This document shows, in pieces, positions 9,797 through 17,492 of a stretch of DNA of 41,733 nucleotides. This DNA is from Clostridiales bacterium (GTDB lineage Bacteria > Bacillota > Clostridia > Peptostreptococcales > Anaerovoracaceae): NCBI GenBank assembly GCA_022780965.1, contig JALEUQ010000077.1, positions 1 through 41,733 of the forward strand, read 5' to 3'. The notes beneath the pieces are model-generated. The model had not been told where the DNA came from and did no database searches. It was given only the letters and a program-made list of their open reading frames with translations. Positions within the stretch are counted from its first letter, which is position 1. The number at the start of each line of letters is the position of its first letter. Both the position numbers and the translations under genes were made by a program.

Positions 9797-11355
9797 TGAG
9801 AGTCACTGTTGCAGACTGTCTTGAACTGGATGCATTCAAGGGCGCGCATGTTGCTGCAGGCAAATTGAATATGAGCAATGATGTGAAGTCCATATCCGTT
9901 ATGGATGCCAGGTCGATTGAGGATTTGGAAAATTTTGAGGGATGCCAGACGGAGATTCTGCTCACAGGATTTGTAGGCTTCAGGGATAATGCTGCTCTTC
10001 AGTGCGAAATGATTCGCCGCATTGCTGCCGGAGGCTGCGCGGCGCTGGCTGTTTACGGCTGCAGTGACAGTCAGACAGTATCAGAACTTGCGGCAGCGGC
10101 TGACAAGGAACTGCTGCCTCTTATTGTCATGGCGGAGGGAAATACATACTCGCAGGCGATAACAGAGGTAATGGACAAGGTGCTTTACGGAGACAAGTTC
10201 AGTAACAGTCTTATCAGCAACACCGTATTTCACCTGCTTAATTTCGAAAAGCACAGCAACTTCCAGTCAGCAGTAAGAGAAGCCGCAATCAACAACGACT
10301 TCCAGCTGATCATTCTAAGCGAGGAATTCAATCCGATATTAACCATAGAGACAAGGCACAGAGCAACCATTGCCGACGCAATCAAGCTTGGTAAGGAACG
10401 CAATGTGGACAGCACAGGGATGGCTTACACCATGATTGACGTTAATGGTGTGCTCACATATTGGGGTCCTGTGGTAATCAATAATGAGAAATACTACATG
10501 TTCATTGTAGACAACGAGGATTCGTATACAGCCGGAGAGATTACCAAACTTGCAGAAATAATCGAGCTGGCAATGGGCATGTGGAAATATACGCCGGAGC
10601 GCGATACAAAGGCCGAATTCATAAAAGCACTTATGAGAGGAAACAAGTCGCTGGCATACACGCTCAAAGATGAGGCGCGCATAAGCGGTGACGATATTCT
10701 GAGCGTATTTTTCTGCAAAGGCATCGAAAAGGATGTAGAGAATCAGGCGTTTGCTGATTTTGAGAAAGAGGAAGACCTCAACGTCATGAGAATAACCGAG
10801 GGTGATGAAACCTACGGCATGATTCTAACTTATGAAGAGGATGGAAACCTTGTGGACAAGAACAGATGCTTTAAACTGTTTGACCGTCTCAAAGGAGATA
10901 ACGCCTCGCGAATTTTTCATGTTACAGGCCTTAACGGCATAGAGGGCGCAGGAGATGCTTATCGCCTTATCAGCGAAAGCTGGTCCTTCGTTCAAAGCGT
11001 TTTCCCATATAAACGTGTATTCACCAAGTACGAACTGACTCTGGTCAGCAACTGTATCAACATACAGATTCAGGGCGGATTCGTCAAAAAGAATTATACC
11101 GAACTGCTGGAACCGTTCAAGAGAGCTGGCGAGCACAAAGGCAGGCAGCTTCTTGAGACTCTTGAAACATTCGTACTTGACGCAGGCATGAACAGCGGCA
11201 AGACGGCAGAACTGATGGGAATACATGCTAACACCGTTCAGTACAGGCTCAAGAAGATTAACGAACTTCTTGGAGTTGAGATTACAGGTAATCGGGTAAT
11301 ACCTGGCCTCACAATGGCCCTCGCACTCAAGCGGCTTGAACGTGTAGTTAGCTGA
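9796..11355 (+). CDS. PucR-family transcriptional regulator
   Basis: 519 residues. The N-terminus (VTVADCLELDAFKGAHVAAG) matches the PucR domain found at the start of PurR/PucR-type regulators. A central sensory-like region follows. The C-terminal 60 residues form a helix-turn-helix of the HTH_30 type (TLETFVLDAGMNSGKTAELMGIHANTVQYRLKKINELLG). This family regulates purine catabolism, GABA, proline or sugar-diacid use in other bacteria; the signal here is unknown. The ATG overlaps the ftsH stop by one base (TGATG), which implies coupled translation. glyA starts 37 bases downstream without an obvious terminator, so glyA (glycine, one-carbon units) is a possible target. Confidence 0.85.
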   Translation: MRVTVADCLELDAFKGAHVAAGKLNMSNDVKSISVMDARSIEDLENFEGCQTEILLTGFVGFRDNAALQCEMIRRIAAGGCAALAVYGCSDSQTVSELAAAADKELLPLIVMAEGNTYSQAITEVMDKVLYGDKFSNSLISNTVFHLLNFEKHSNFQSAVREAAINNDFQLIILSEEFNPILTIETRHRATIADAIKLGKERNVDSTGMAYTMIDVNGVLTYWGPVVINNEKYYMFIVDNEDSYTAGEITKLAEIIELAMGMWKYTPERDTKAEFIKALMRGNKSLAYTLKDEARISGDDILSVFFCKGIEKDVENQAFADFEKEEDLNVMRITEGDETYGMILTYEEDGNLVDKNRCFKLFDRLKGDNASRIFHVTGLNGIEGAGDAYRLISESWSFVQSVFPYKRVFTKYELTLVSNCINIQIQGGFVKKNYTELLEPFKRAGEHKGRQLLETLETFVLDAGMNSGKTAELMGIHANTVQYRLKKINELLGVEITGNRVIPGLTMALALKRLERVVS

Positions 11356-11392
11356 TAGACATTATTTATTTGAAAGCTAAAGGAGATAAGCG

Positions 11393-12646
11393 ATGTATTA
11401 CAATTATTTAGCAAAGGCTGATCCTGAAGTAACTGCAGCAATCAAAAGAGAAGTAGAACGTCAGGAATCCAAAATCGAAATGATAGCTTCTGAGAACTTC
11501 GTAAACTATGAGGTAATGGAAGCATGCGGAAGTGCGCTTACCAATAAATATGCAGAAGGGTATCCGGGCAAAAGATACTATGGCGGCTGTGAGCACGTTG
11601 ACGAAGTTGAAGAACTGGCAATAGAAAGAGTAAAGGAACTCTTCGGTGCTGAATATGCCAACGTTCAGCCTCATTCAGGAGCTAATGCAAATACAGCTGT
11701 ATATCTTGCACTGCTTCAGCCAGGCGATACAGTTCTCGGAATGGATCTGTCAAACGGCGGACACCTTTCACACGGATCCCCTGCAAACATTTCAGGTAAA
11801 CTGTATAATTTCGTTCAGTACGGTCTGGATCCTGAAACTGAAAGAATTGACTACGACAATGTTAGAGAAATGGCTCTCAAGCATCAGCCAAAGCTGATTG
11901 TAGCAGGAGCTTCAGCATATCCAAGAGAAATTGATTTCGCCAAGTTCAGAGAAATCGCTGATGAAGTAGGCGCAATCCTAATGGTTGATATGGCTCACAT
12001 TGCAGGTCTTGTTGCAACAGGTTTGCATCAGAATCCTACAGAATATGCTGATATCGTTACAAGTACTACTCACAAAACTCTCAGAGGTCCAAGAGGCGGT
12101 CTGATTCTGGCAAAGGAAGAATACGGCAAGAAGCTGAATTCAGCAGTATTCCCTGGTCTTCAGGGCGGACCTCTCATGCACATCATTGCAGGTAAGGCAG
12201 TGTGCTTCAAGGAAGCCATGGAGCCTGAGTTCAAAGAATATCAGGAACAGGTTATCAAGAATGCCAAGGCCCTCGCAGAAGGTCTCATCAGTCACGGATT
12301 CGAACTGGTTTCAGGCGGAACAGACAACCATCTTGTTCTCGTTAAACTGGTAAACAAGAATCTTACAGGAAAGGTTGCAGAGAAGCTTCTTGACGATGCA
12401 AACATTACAACAAACAAGAATACAATTCCTAACGATCCGCAGAGTCCGTTCGTTACAAGCGGCCTTAGAATGGGAACTCCTGCGATGACAAGCAGAGGAT
12501 TCAAGGAAGAAGATGTACTCAAGGTTACTGATGCCATTGCGCTGGTTCTGGACAATCCTGAAGATCCTGCCAAGATGGAAGAGGCTAAGGCAATCGTTAA
12601 GGAACTTACAGACAAGTATCCGCTCCACAAAAATTTTGCATACTAA
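11393..12646 (+). CDS. glyA: Serine hydroxymethyltransferase
   Basis: PLP enzyme that interconverts serine plus tetrahydrofolate with glycine plus methylene-tetrahydrofolate; cytoplasmic. 417 residues, the usual bacterial length. Landmarks: [31 protein letters not shown], the substrate-loop [18 protein letters not shown] and the PLP-binding [12 protein letters not shown] with Lys228. The start is preceded by AAAGGAGA. A strong hairpin follows the gene at 12726-12765. A separate promoter was not obvious in the 37-base gap after the PucR-like gene. Confidence 0.98.
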   Translation: MYYNYLAKADPEVTAAIKREVERQESKIEMIASENFVNYEVMEACGSALTNKYAEGYPGKRYYGGCEHVDEVEELAIERVKELFGAEYANVQPHSGANANTAVYLALLQPGDTVLGMDLSNGGHLSHGSPANISGKLYNFVQYGLDPETERIDYDNVREMALKHQPKLIVAGASAYPREIDFAKFREIADEVGAILMVDMAHIAGLVATGLHQNPTEYADIVTSTTHKTLRGPRGGLILAKEEYGKKLNSAVFPGLQGGPLMHIIAGKAVCFKEAMEPEFKEYQEQVIKNAKALAEGLISHGFELVSGGTDNHLVLVKLVNKNLTGKVAEKLLDDANITTNKNTIPNDPQSPFVTSGLRMGTPAMTSRGFKEEDVLKVTDAIALVLDNPEDPAKMEEAKAIVKELTDKYPLHKNFAY

Positions 12647-12725
12647 AGCGGAGACGTCAGTGAACTTGAATGCGGAGGTGGAAGAGTTTCACGGGATCTG
12701 CAGACAAAACTGAATAAAGCATAAG

Positions 12726-12767
12726 AACAGGGAATTCGAATTAAATCAAAATCGAATTCCCTGTTTT
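12726..12767 (+). terminator. Terminator of glyA
   Basis: A perfect 14-bp inverted repeat (12726-12739 and 12752-12765) is followed by TT then G; the T run TTTT spans the stem end. Confidence 0.85.
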
Positions 12768-12831
12768 GACAAGTGCAGGGTCTGCCCGGTGCCGGATTAT
12801 TATAAGACCATAATGCAGAAACCGCATAAAC

Positions 12832-12849
12832 ATTCCCCTAAAGGGGAAT
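12832..12849. promoter_or_regulatory. Palindrome at the decarboxylase promoter, candidate operator
   Basis: ATTCCCC-TAAA-GGGGAAT is a perfect 7-bp inverted repeat with a 4-base centre. It ends on the first base of a -35 element (TTGTCG, 12849-12854). It has no T run after it, so it is not a terminator. It could be a regulator-binding site; the protein is unknown. Confidence 0.45.
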
Positions 12850-12877
12850 TGTCGAAAAATTAGAAATAATGTATACT
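12849..12877 (+). promoter_or_regulatory. Candidate distal promoter of the decarboxylase operon
   Basis: TTGTCG (12849-12854), a 17-bp spacer and TATACT (12872-12877). The palindrome at 12832-12849 abuts the -35. Confidence 0.5.
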
Positions 12878-12890
12878 CAAAAAAAGTTCA

Positions 12891-12919
12891 TTGCAAATAG
12901 GCAACTGTTAAGTTATAGT
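12891..12919 (+). promoter_or_regulatory. Candidate proximal promoter of the decarboxylase operon
   Basis: TTGCAA (12891-12896), a 17-bp spacer and TATAGT (12914-12919), in tandem with the distal promoter. The 5' leader would be about 60 bases. Confidence 0.5.
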
Positions 12920-12986
12920 AAATATGGTATTTTATATACTTATGCAAGTAAGAGAACCAAAATACTTTTAAGGGAGGAAGCAAATA

Positions 12987-14534
12987 ATGAACAAGCTTGA
13001 ACAACTCCGCGAAAAAAAGGCACTTTTAGCACAGGGCGGAGGAGAAAAAAGAATTGAAGCACAGCATGCGAAGGGCAAGCTGACAGCAAGAGAAAGGCTT
13101 GAAATTCTTTTTGACGAAAATAGCTTTGTTGAACTGGACGTCTTCGTTAAGCACAGATGCGTTAACTTTGACATGGCAGGAAAAGATCTGCCTGGAGACG
13201 GTGTTGTAACAGGCTATGGTCAGATTGACGGAAGACTGGTATTCGCATTCGCACAGGACTTCACAGTAAGCGGCGGTTCACTGGGTGAATACCATGCTGA
13301 GAAAATAGTTAAAGTTCAGAACATGGCACTTAAGATGGGTGCACCTATTGTAGGCCTGCAGGATTCAGGCGGAGCAAGAGTTGAGGAAGGCGTAGCTGCA
13401 CTTTCGGGATTCGGCAAGATTTTCCACAACAATACAATTGCTTCAGGTGTAATTCCTCAGATTTCAGTAATCATGGGACCTTGCGCAGGCGGAGCTGTAT
13501 ACTCACCTGCAATCACTGACTTCGTATTCATGGTTGACAAGACCAGCCAGATGTTTATCACAGGTCCGGCTGTTATCAAGACAGTAACAGGCGAAGAAAT
13601 TACTGCAGAAACTCTGGGTGGAGCAAGAACACACAATACAGTAAGCGGTGTTGCACATTTCATGGGCTCAGATGACAGAGACACTCTGCTTCAGGTTAGA
13701 GAACTCTTAAGCTATCTGCCTTCAAACAACATGGAATCAGCTCCTGTTTACGCAACAGCAGATGATGTTAACAGAATGAGTCCTGAACTCAACGAGATCA
13801 TTCCTGATAACCCTAACAAGGCATACGACATGTATGAAGTTATCAGAGCCATCGCTGACGACGGCAAGATTCTTGACGTAATGCCAATGTATGCCAAGAA
13901 TATCATCACTTGCTTCATAAGAATGGACGGCCAGACTGTAGGCGTTATCGCTAACCAGCCTAAGTTCGGCGCAGGATGCCTGGACATCGATGCATCAGAC
14001 AAGGCTGCCAGATTCATCAGAAGATGTGACTGCTTCAACATTCCGCTTCTTACAATCGAAGATGTACCTGGATTCCTTCCTGGATCAGGTCAGGAATACG
14101 GCGGCATCATCAGACACGGCGCCAAGATGCTTTATGCATACTGCGAAGCTACAGTTCCTAAGATTACACTGATTCTCAGAAAGGCATACGGCGGTGCTTA
14201 CATCGGCATGTGCAACAAGGAACTGGGTGCAGACATAGTTATGGCATGGCCATCAGCACAGATTGCTGTAATGGGCGCTTCAGGTGCCGTAAACATCATT
14301 TCTTCAGTTAAGAAAGAAATCAAAGCGGCTGATGATCCTGTTGCAGTTAGACAGGCTAAGATTGATGAATACGAAGATGCATTCAACAATCCTTACGTTG
14401 CAGCAGGACTTGGATATGTAGAAGACGTTATTGAACCTGCAACTACTAGACAGAGAGTAATCGGAGCTCTGGATATGTTAGCAACCAAGAGAGAATCATT
14501 ACCAGCTAAGAAGCACGGTAATATTCCACTTTAG
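12987..14534 (+). CDS. mmdA: Carboxyltransferase (alpha) subunit, methylmalonyl-CoA decarboxylase type
   Basis: Acyl-CoA carboxyltransferase of the MmdA/PccB family, 515 residues. It moves the carboxyl group between an acyl-CoA and biotin on the carrier protein. It shows the crotonase-like double domain with KGKLTARERLEILFDENSF, the oxyanion stretches GLQDSGGARVEEG and GPCAGGAVYSPA, and in the C-terminal half YGGAYIGMCNKELGAD. Length and pattern fit MmdA or PccB and not the larger glutaconyl-CoA decarboxylase alpha subunit. The following OadG-like membrane protein and biotin carrier favour a decarboxylase of the sodium-pump type. The substrate (methylmalonyl-CoA or another acyl-CoA) is inferred. 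The start has GGGAGG upstream. Confidence 0.9.
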   Translation: MNKLEQLREKKALLAQGGGEKRIEAQHAKGKLTARERLEILFDENSFVELDVFVKHRCVNFDMAGKDLPGDGVVTGYGQIDGRLVFAFAQDFTVSGGSLGEYHAEKIVKVQNMALKMGAPIVGLQDSGGARVEEGVAALSGFGKIFHNNTIASGVIPQISVIMGPCAGGAVYSPAITDFVFMVDKTSQMFITGPAVIKTVTGEEITAETLGGARTHNTVSGVAHFMGSDDRDTLLQVRELLSYLPSNNMESAPVYATADDVNRMSPELNEIIPDNPNKAYDMYEVIRAIADDGKILDVMPMYAKNIITCFIRMDGQTVGVIANQPKFGAGCLDIDASDKAARFIRRCDCFNIPLLTIEDVPGFLPGSGQEYGGIIRHGAKMLYAYCEATVPKITLILRKAYGGAYIGMCNKELGADIVMAWPSAQIAVMGASGAVNIISSVKKEIKAADDPVAVRQAKIDEYEDAFNNPYVAAGLGYVEDVIEPATTRQRVIGALDMLATKRESLPAKKHGNIPL

Positions 14535-14545
14535 GGGGTGGCATA

Positions 14546-14968
14546 ATGAGTTTAATGGAACAGTTCTCAGATCCGAACACTATGCATTCGCTTAGCTTCG
14601 GTGACAAGATGCTTGCTTCGACAATAACGATGCTTATGGGTATTGGAATCACATTCCTGGTACTCTGCATTCTTTGGGCATTTATTTCAATCATGGGCAG
14701 AGTAATGAAAGCAGCGTCCGGCAACAAGACAGAAACTGCACCGGCAGCGGCAGCTGCACAGGCAGCTCCTGCAGCAGCACCGGCGGCAGCCGCCGCATCA
14801 GAAGATGCAGACGTAATAGCAGCAGTAATAGCAGCTGCAATCGCTGCATACGAAGGTGACGGTGTTCAATCGAACCTTGTTGTGAGAAGGATTGTCAGAA
14901 TACCAAGCGGCACTACACTCTGGACAGAGGCTGCAAGAAACGAGCATATCGACAGCAGAAGATTTTAG
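14546..14968 (+). CDS. mmdD: OadG-family membrane subunit (delta subunit of a decarboxylase)
   Basis: Small single-pass membrane protein, 140 residues, of the OadG/MmdD family, which holds the carboxyltransferase, carrier and membrane pump together. One helix lies at about residues 22-50 (ASTITMLMGIGITFLVLCIL). An Ala/Pro-rich flexible linker follows, then the conserved DVIAAVIAAAIAAYEG segment and a C-terminal tail rich in Arg and Trp. It starts 11 bases after mmdA behind GGGGGTGG. The symbol follows its position in the cluster and depends on the mmd assignment. Confidence 0.82.
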   Translation: MSLMEQFSDPNTMHSLSFGDKMLASTITMLMGIGITFLVLCILWAFISIMGRVMKAASGNKTETAPAAAAAQAAPAAAPAAAAASEDADVIAAVIAAAIAAYEGDGVQSNLVVRRIVRIPSGTTLWTEAARNEHIDSRRF

Positions 14969-15006
14969 TAAATAAACCTTATTAATATCGAAAGGAATTG
15001 ATAGAA

Positions 15007-15405
15007 ATGAAAAAGTATAACATTACTGTAAATGGAACAACATACGCAGTAGAAGTAGAAGAAGCAGGCGGTTCAGCAACTCCAGCAGCAGCACCGGCAC
15101 CTGCTCCAGCAGCACCTGCACCAGCACCTACAGCAGCTCCAGCACCTGCACCTGCTCCTAAGGCAGCACCAGCACCTGCTCCAGCAGCAGGCGCAACAAC
15201 AGTAACAGCACCAATGCCTGGTACAGTTCTCGACATTAAGGTAACTCCTGGTCAGGCAGTAAATGCAGGCGACGTTCTCGTAATCCTCGAAGCAATGAAG
15301 ATGGAAAACGAAATTCAGGCACCTGCAGCAGGTACAGTTGACACTATTCCGGCTGCTAAGGGTTCATCAGTTAACTCAGGCGATGTACTGGTAACACTCG
15401 TATAG
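15007..15405 (+). CDS. mmdC: Biotin carboxyl carrier protein of the decarboxylase
   Basis: 132 residues. The C-terminal biotinyl/lipoyl domain (about 63-132) carries the biotinylation site EAMKMEN with Lys98 as the acceptor. A Pro/Ala linker spans residues 22-62; its DNA looks like an imperfect hexamer repeat, which is a coding effect. I chose ATG 15007, 10 bases after AAAGGA, over the in-frame TTG at 14998. It is the third gene of the mmd-like operon. The beta subunit (membrane ion pump, OadB/MmdB family), which usually follows, is absent: coaX comes next. Confidence 0.92.
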   Translation: MKKYNITVNGTTYAVEVEEAGGSATPAAAPAPAPAAPAPAPTAAPAPAPAPKAAPAPAPAAGATTVTAPMPGTVLDIKVTPGQAVNAGDVLVILEAMKMENEIQAPAAGTVDTIPAAKGSSVNSGDVLVTLV

Positions 15406-15436
15406 CAAGCGGCTGCGATACTGAATATTTGCATTT

Positions 15437-15465
15437 TAAATGGGCGGTTTCATACCGCCCATTTA
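15437..15465. terminator. Hairpin after the decarboxylase operon
   Basis: A perfect 12-bp stem (15437-15448 and 15454-15465) with a TTCAT loop. There is no T run after it on either strand, so it may act as a weak terminator or as an mRNA 3' stabiliser. Confidence 0.6.
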
Positions 15466-15526
15466 TAGAGAAATCATACAAGTTCATATTACTTAATCAG
15501 ACAAATCAGAGCAAAAGGAGAACACC

Positions 15527-16363
15527 ATGCTACTGGCATTTGATGTAGGAAACTCAAATATCGTTCTCGGAGTATTCGAGGACGGCAAGATGATTACCAA
15601 CTGGAGACTGGAGACTGACAACAACAAGAGTGCAGACGAATACGGAATGATAATAGGCCAGCTCTTTAGGTATGAGAACCTTGATATTACCAAGGTGGAA
15701 GATGTAATAATCTCGACAGTTGTGCCATCAGTGCTATATACACTTCAGCATCTGAGCATGAAATACTTTCACAGAAAGGCAATAGTAATAGGCCCGGGAA
15801 TCAAGACAGGGCTGGTTGTTAAATACGACAATCCCAAGCAGGTAGGCGCCGACAGAATTGTTAATGCAGTAGCGGCCCATGCCAAGTACGGCGGCAATAT
15901 TATTGTCATCGACCTTGGAACAGCCACAACTTTCTGTGCAGTAACAGATAAGGCAGAGTATATCGGAGGAACCATTGCTCCGGGACTCAAAATTTCATCA
16001 GAAGCTCTTTTCGAGAAAACGTCCAAGCTTCCTAAGGTAGAACTGGAAGAACCCGGTCATGTAATATGCAGGAACACCATCACCAGCATGCAGTCAGGGC
16101 TGGTGTACGGACATATGGGAATGGTGGAATTCATTGTCAAGAAGATGAAAGCGGAACTTAGAGAGTTTTGCGGGGATCCGGACGCAGAAGTCAAGGTTAT
16201 TGCAACAGGCGGTCTGGCAGCAATGATTGCCAACGGTGCTCACTGCATTGACTATGTAGACAAGCTTCTGACACTGGAAGGTCTGGAAATCATCTACAAT
16301 AAGAACAAAAAAACCAGGAAACAGGATTCAACGCCATGCAGGAGAACAACAGATGTTAATTAA
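15527..16363 (+). CDS. coaX: Type III pantothenate kinase
   Basis: First step of coenzyme A synthesis: pantothenate plus ATP gives 4'-phosphopantothenate. 278 residues, ASKHA fold. Motifs: LAFDVGNSN at the N-terminus with Asp6, GADRIVNAVAA in the middle and IDLGTATTF for the second phosphate site. The C-terminal 20 residues are polar and extend beyond common CoaX length (about 255-260). The start follows AAAGGAG. The 3' end overlaps dusB by 11 bases. Confidence 0.95.
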   Translation: MLLAFDVGNSNIVLGVFEDGKMITNWRLETDNNKSADEYGMIIGQLFRYENLDITKVEDVIISTVVPSVLYTLQHLSMKYFHRKAIVIGPGIKTGLVVKYDNPKQVGADRIVNAVAAHAKYGGNIIVIDLGTATTFCAVTDKAEYIGGTIAPGLKISSEALFEKTSKLPKVELEEPGHVICRNTITSMQSGLVYGHMGMVEFIVKKMKAELREFCGDPDAEVKVIATGGLAAMIANGAHCIDYVDKLLTLEGLEIIYNKNKKTRKQDSTPCRRTTDVN

Positions 16364-17333
16364 CAAGAAGCCTTTGATAATAGGCAGTCTGCAGTTTGAA
16401 AGACCATTTATTATGGCGCCTCTGGCAGGAATTAGTGATAAAAGTATGAGAAGTCTCTGCTCACAGCATGGGGCTTCTTTGACGTTTACAGAAATGGTCA
16501 GTGCCAAAGGACTTTGGTACGGAGATCGCAAAAGCCGCAAGCTTCTTGAACTTGCCGACGGTGAGACATCAGCAGGCTATCAGCTTTTTGGACGAGATCC
16601 GGAGATAGTGGGCAGTGCGGTGGCAGAACTGAAGGATTGTGGCAACCTGCTGTTTGACTTAAACTGCGGCTGTCCCGTTCCAAAGGTCGTCAAAAACGGT
16701 GAGGGTTCAGCGCTTCTGAGAGAGCCGGATGTGCTGGGCGACGTGGTTAGCGCCATGGTAAAGAATACTGACAAACCTGTAACCGTCAAAATCAGACGAG
16801 GATTCACGCGAGATGAAGACATTGCTGTGGAAATAGCCAAGGCGGCAGAGGCAGCCGGTGCGGCGGCTATAACAGTACATGGCAGAACCAGAGAGCAGTT
16901 TTATGAAGGCAGAGCGGACTGGGAAGCGATAGCCAGGGTCAAAAGGAGCGTAAGAATACCTGTCATAGGAAACGGTGACGTCATGAGCGGAGCTGATGCA
17001 ATGAGAATGCTTGAGCAGACAGGAGCAGACGGAGTCATGATTGCCAGAGGAGCGCTGGGGAATCCTTGGATTTTTGAAGAGTGCACAGCTTTATGGGAAG
17101 GAAATGACGAGTATAGCGCCCCATCCAATAATGAAAAAATTGCCGGACTGATTATTCATTTTCAAATGATTAGAGAAGACAAAGGTGACAGAATTGCTGT
17201 GCGCGAAATCCGAAAGCATGTGGGATGGTACGTCAAGGGAATGCATGGTGCATCAGCGGTTAAACGCGAAATAAACGGCATGGACGATGCTGATGAAATA
17301 GTCAAAAAATTAACTAGTTTGTTAAATTATTAA
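16353..17333 (+). CDS. dusB: tRNA-dihydrouridine synthase, DusB type
   Basis: FMN enzyme that reduces uridine to dihydrouridine in tRNA. 326 residues, TIM barrel plus helical domain. Motifs: MAPLAGISDKSMR near the N-terminus, the catalytic DLNCGCPVPK with Cys107 as the likely proton donor, VKIRRGF, ITVHGRTREQFYEG, IGNGDV and MIARGALGNPWIF for phosphate binding. It starts inside coaX with AGGAGA upstream. A hairpin with a T run follows at 17383. Confidence 0.95.
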   Translation: MLINKKPLIIGSLQFERPFIMAPLAGISDKSMRSLCSQHGASLTFTEMVSAKGLWYGDRKSRKLLELADGETSAGYQLFGRDPEIVGSAVAELKDCGNLLFDLNCGCPVPKVVKNGEGSALLREPDVLGDVVSAMVKNTDKPVTVKIRRGFTRDEDIAVEIAKAAEAAGAAAITVHGRTREQFYEGRADWEAIARVKRSVRIPVIGNGDVMSGADAMRMLEQTGADGVMIARGALGNPWIFEECTALWEGNDEYSAPSNNEKIAGLIIHFQMIREDKGDRIAVREIRKHVGWYVKGMHGASAVKREINGMDDADEIVKKLTSLLNY

Positions 17334-17382
17334 TTATAATGTAACTACTTTCATAAATCGAAACATTAATGTATAATAAGGA

Positions 17383-17411
17383 GCATCAGTTGGTAATACT
17401 GATGCCTTTTT
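17383..17411 (+). terminator. Terminator after coaX-dusB
   Basis: An 8-bp stem (GCATCAGT, 17383-17390; ACTGATGC, 17398-17405) with a 7-base loop, followed by CTTTTTG. Confidence 0.8.
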
Positions 17412-17432
17412 GTTTGTGAGGCAAAGAGTTAT

Positions 17433-17461
17433 TTGGAGATACGGTCGACAGACTGTATCAT
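17433..17461 (+). promoter_or_regulatory. Candidate promoter of the hydrogenase operon
   Basis: TTGGAG (17433-17438), a 17-bp spacer and TATCAT (17456-17461), 32 bases before the first gene. Both hexamers are moderate matches. The whole spacer is filled by a 22-bp near-palindrome. Confidence 0.45.
17438..17459. promoter_or_regulatory. Near-perfect 22-bp palindrome, candidate operator of the hydrogenase operon
   Basis: GATACGGTC-GACA-GACTGTATC has 9-bp arms with a single mismatch (8/9 matched). It is not followed by a T run and lies between the predicted -35 and -10, where a bound dimer would block or remodel the promoter. No known consensus is recognised; it does not match a Rex site. Confidence 0.5.
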
Positions 17462-17492
17462 GCGGTTGATAGTGATAGAAAGGTGAATTAGT

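Larger units (their letters stand above)
12647..12986 (+). other. 340-base intergenic region between glyA and the decarboxylase operon
   Basis: No credible gene is seen. It holds the glyA terminator (12726-12767), a palindrome (12832-12849), two promoter candidates (12849-12877 and 12891-12919) and the ribosome binding site GGGAGG at about 12971. The distal part is strongly AT-rich, as expected for a promoter region. Confidence 0.7.

Noticed and set aside
15065..15195. Repeated GCACCTGCTCCAGCA-like units
   Set aside because: They encode the Pro/Ala linker of the biotin carrier, so this is coding redundancy and not a DNA repeat array; a matching antisense Ala/Gly-rich ORF is also a shadow.
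17372..17377. TATAAT upstream of the hydrogenase operon
   Set aside because: A transcript from it would start in the terminator stem at about 17384 and stop at once; no good -35 is present. The box is more likely incidental.
17410..17426. TTGTGA-like half site resembling a Rex box before the hydrogenase genes
   Set aside because: The second half (TTCACAA or TTAACAA) at the right distance is absent.
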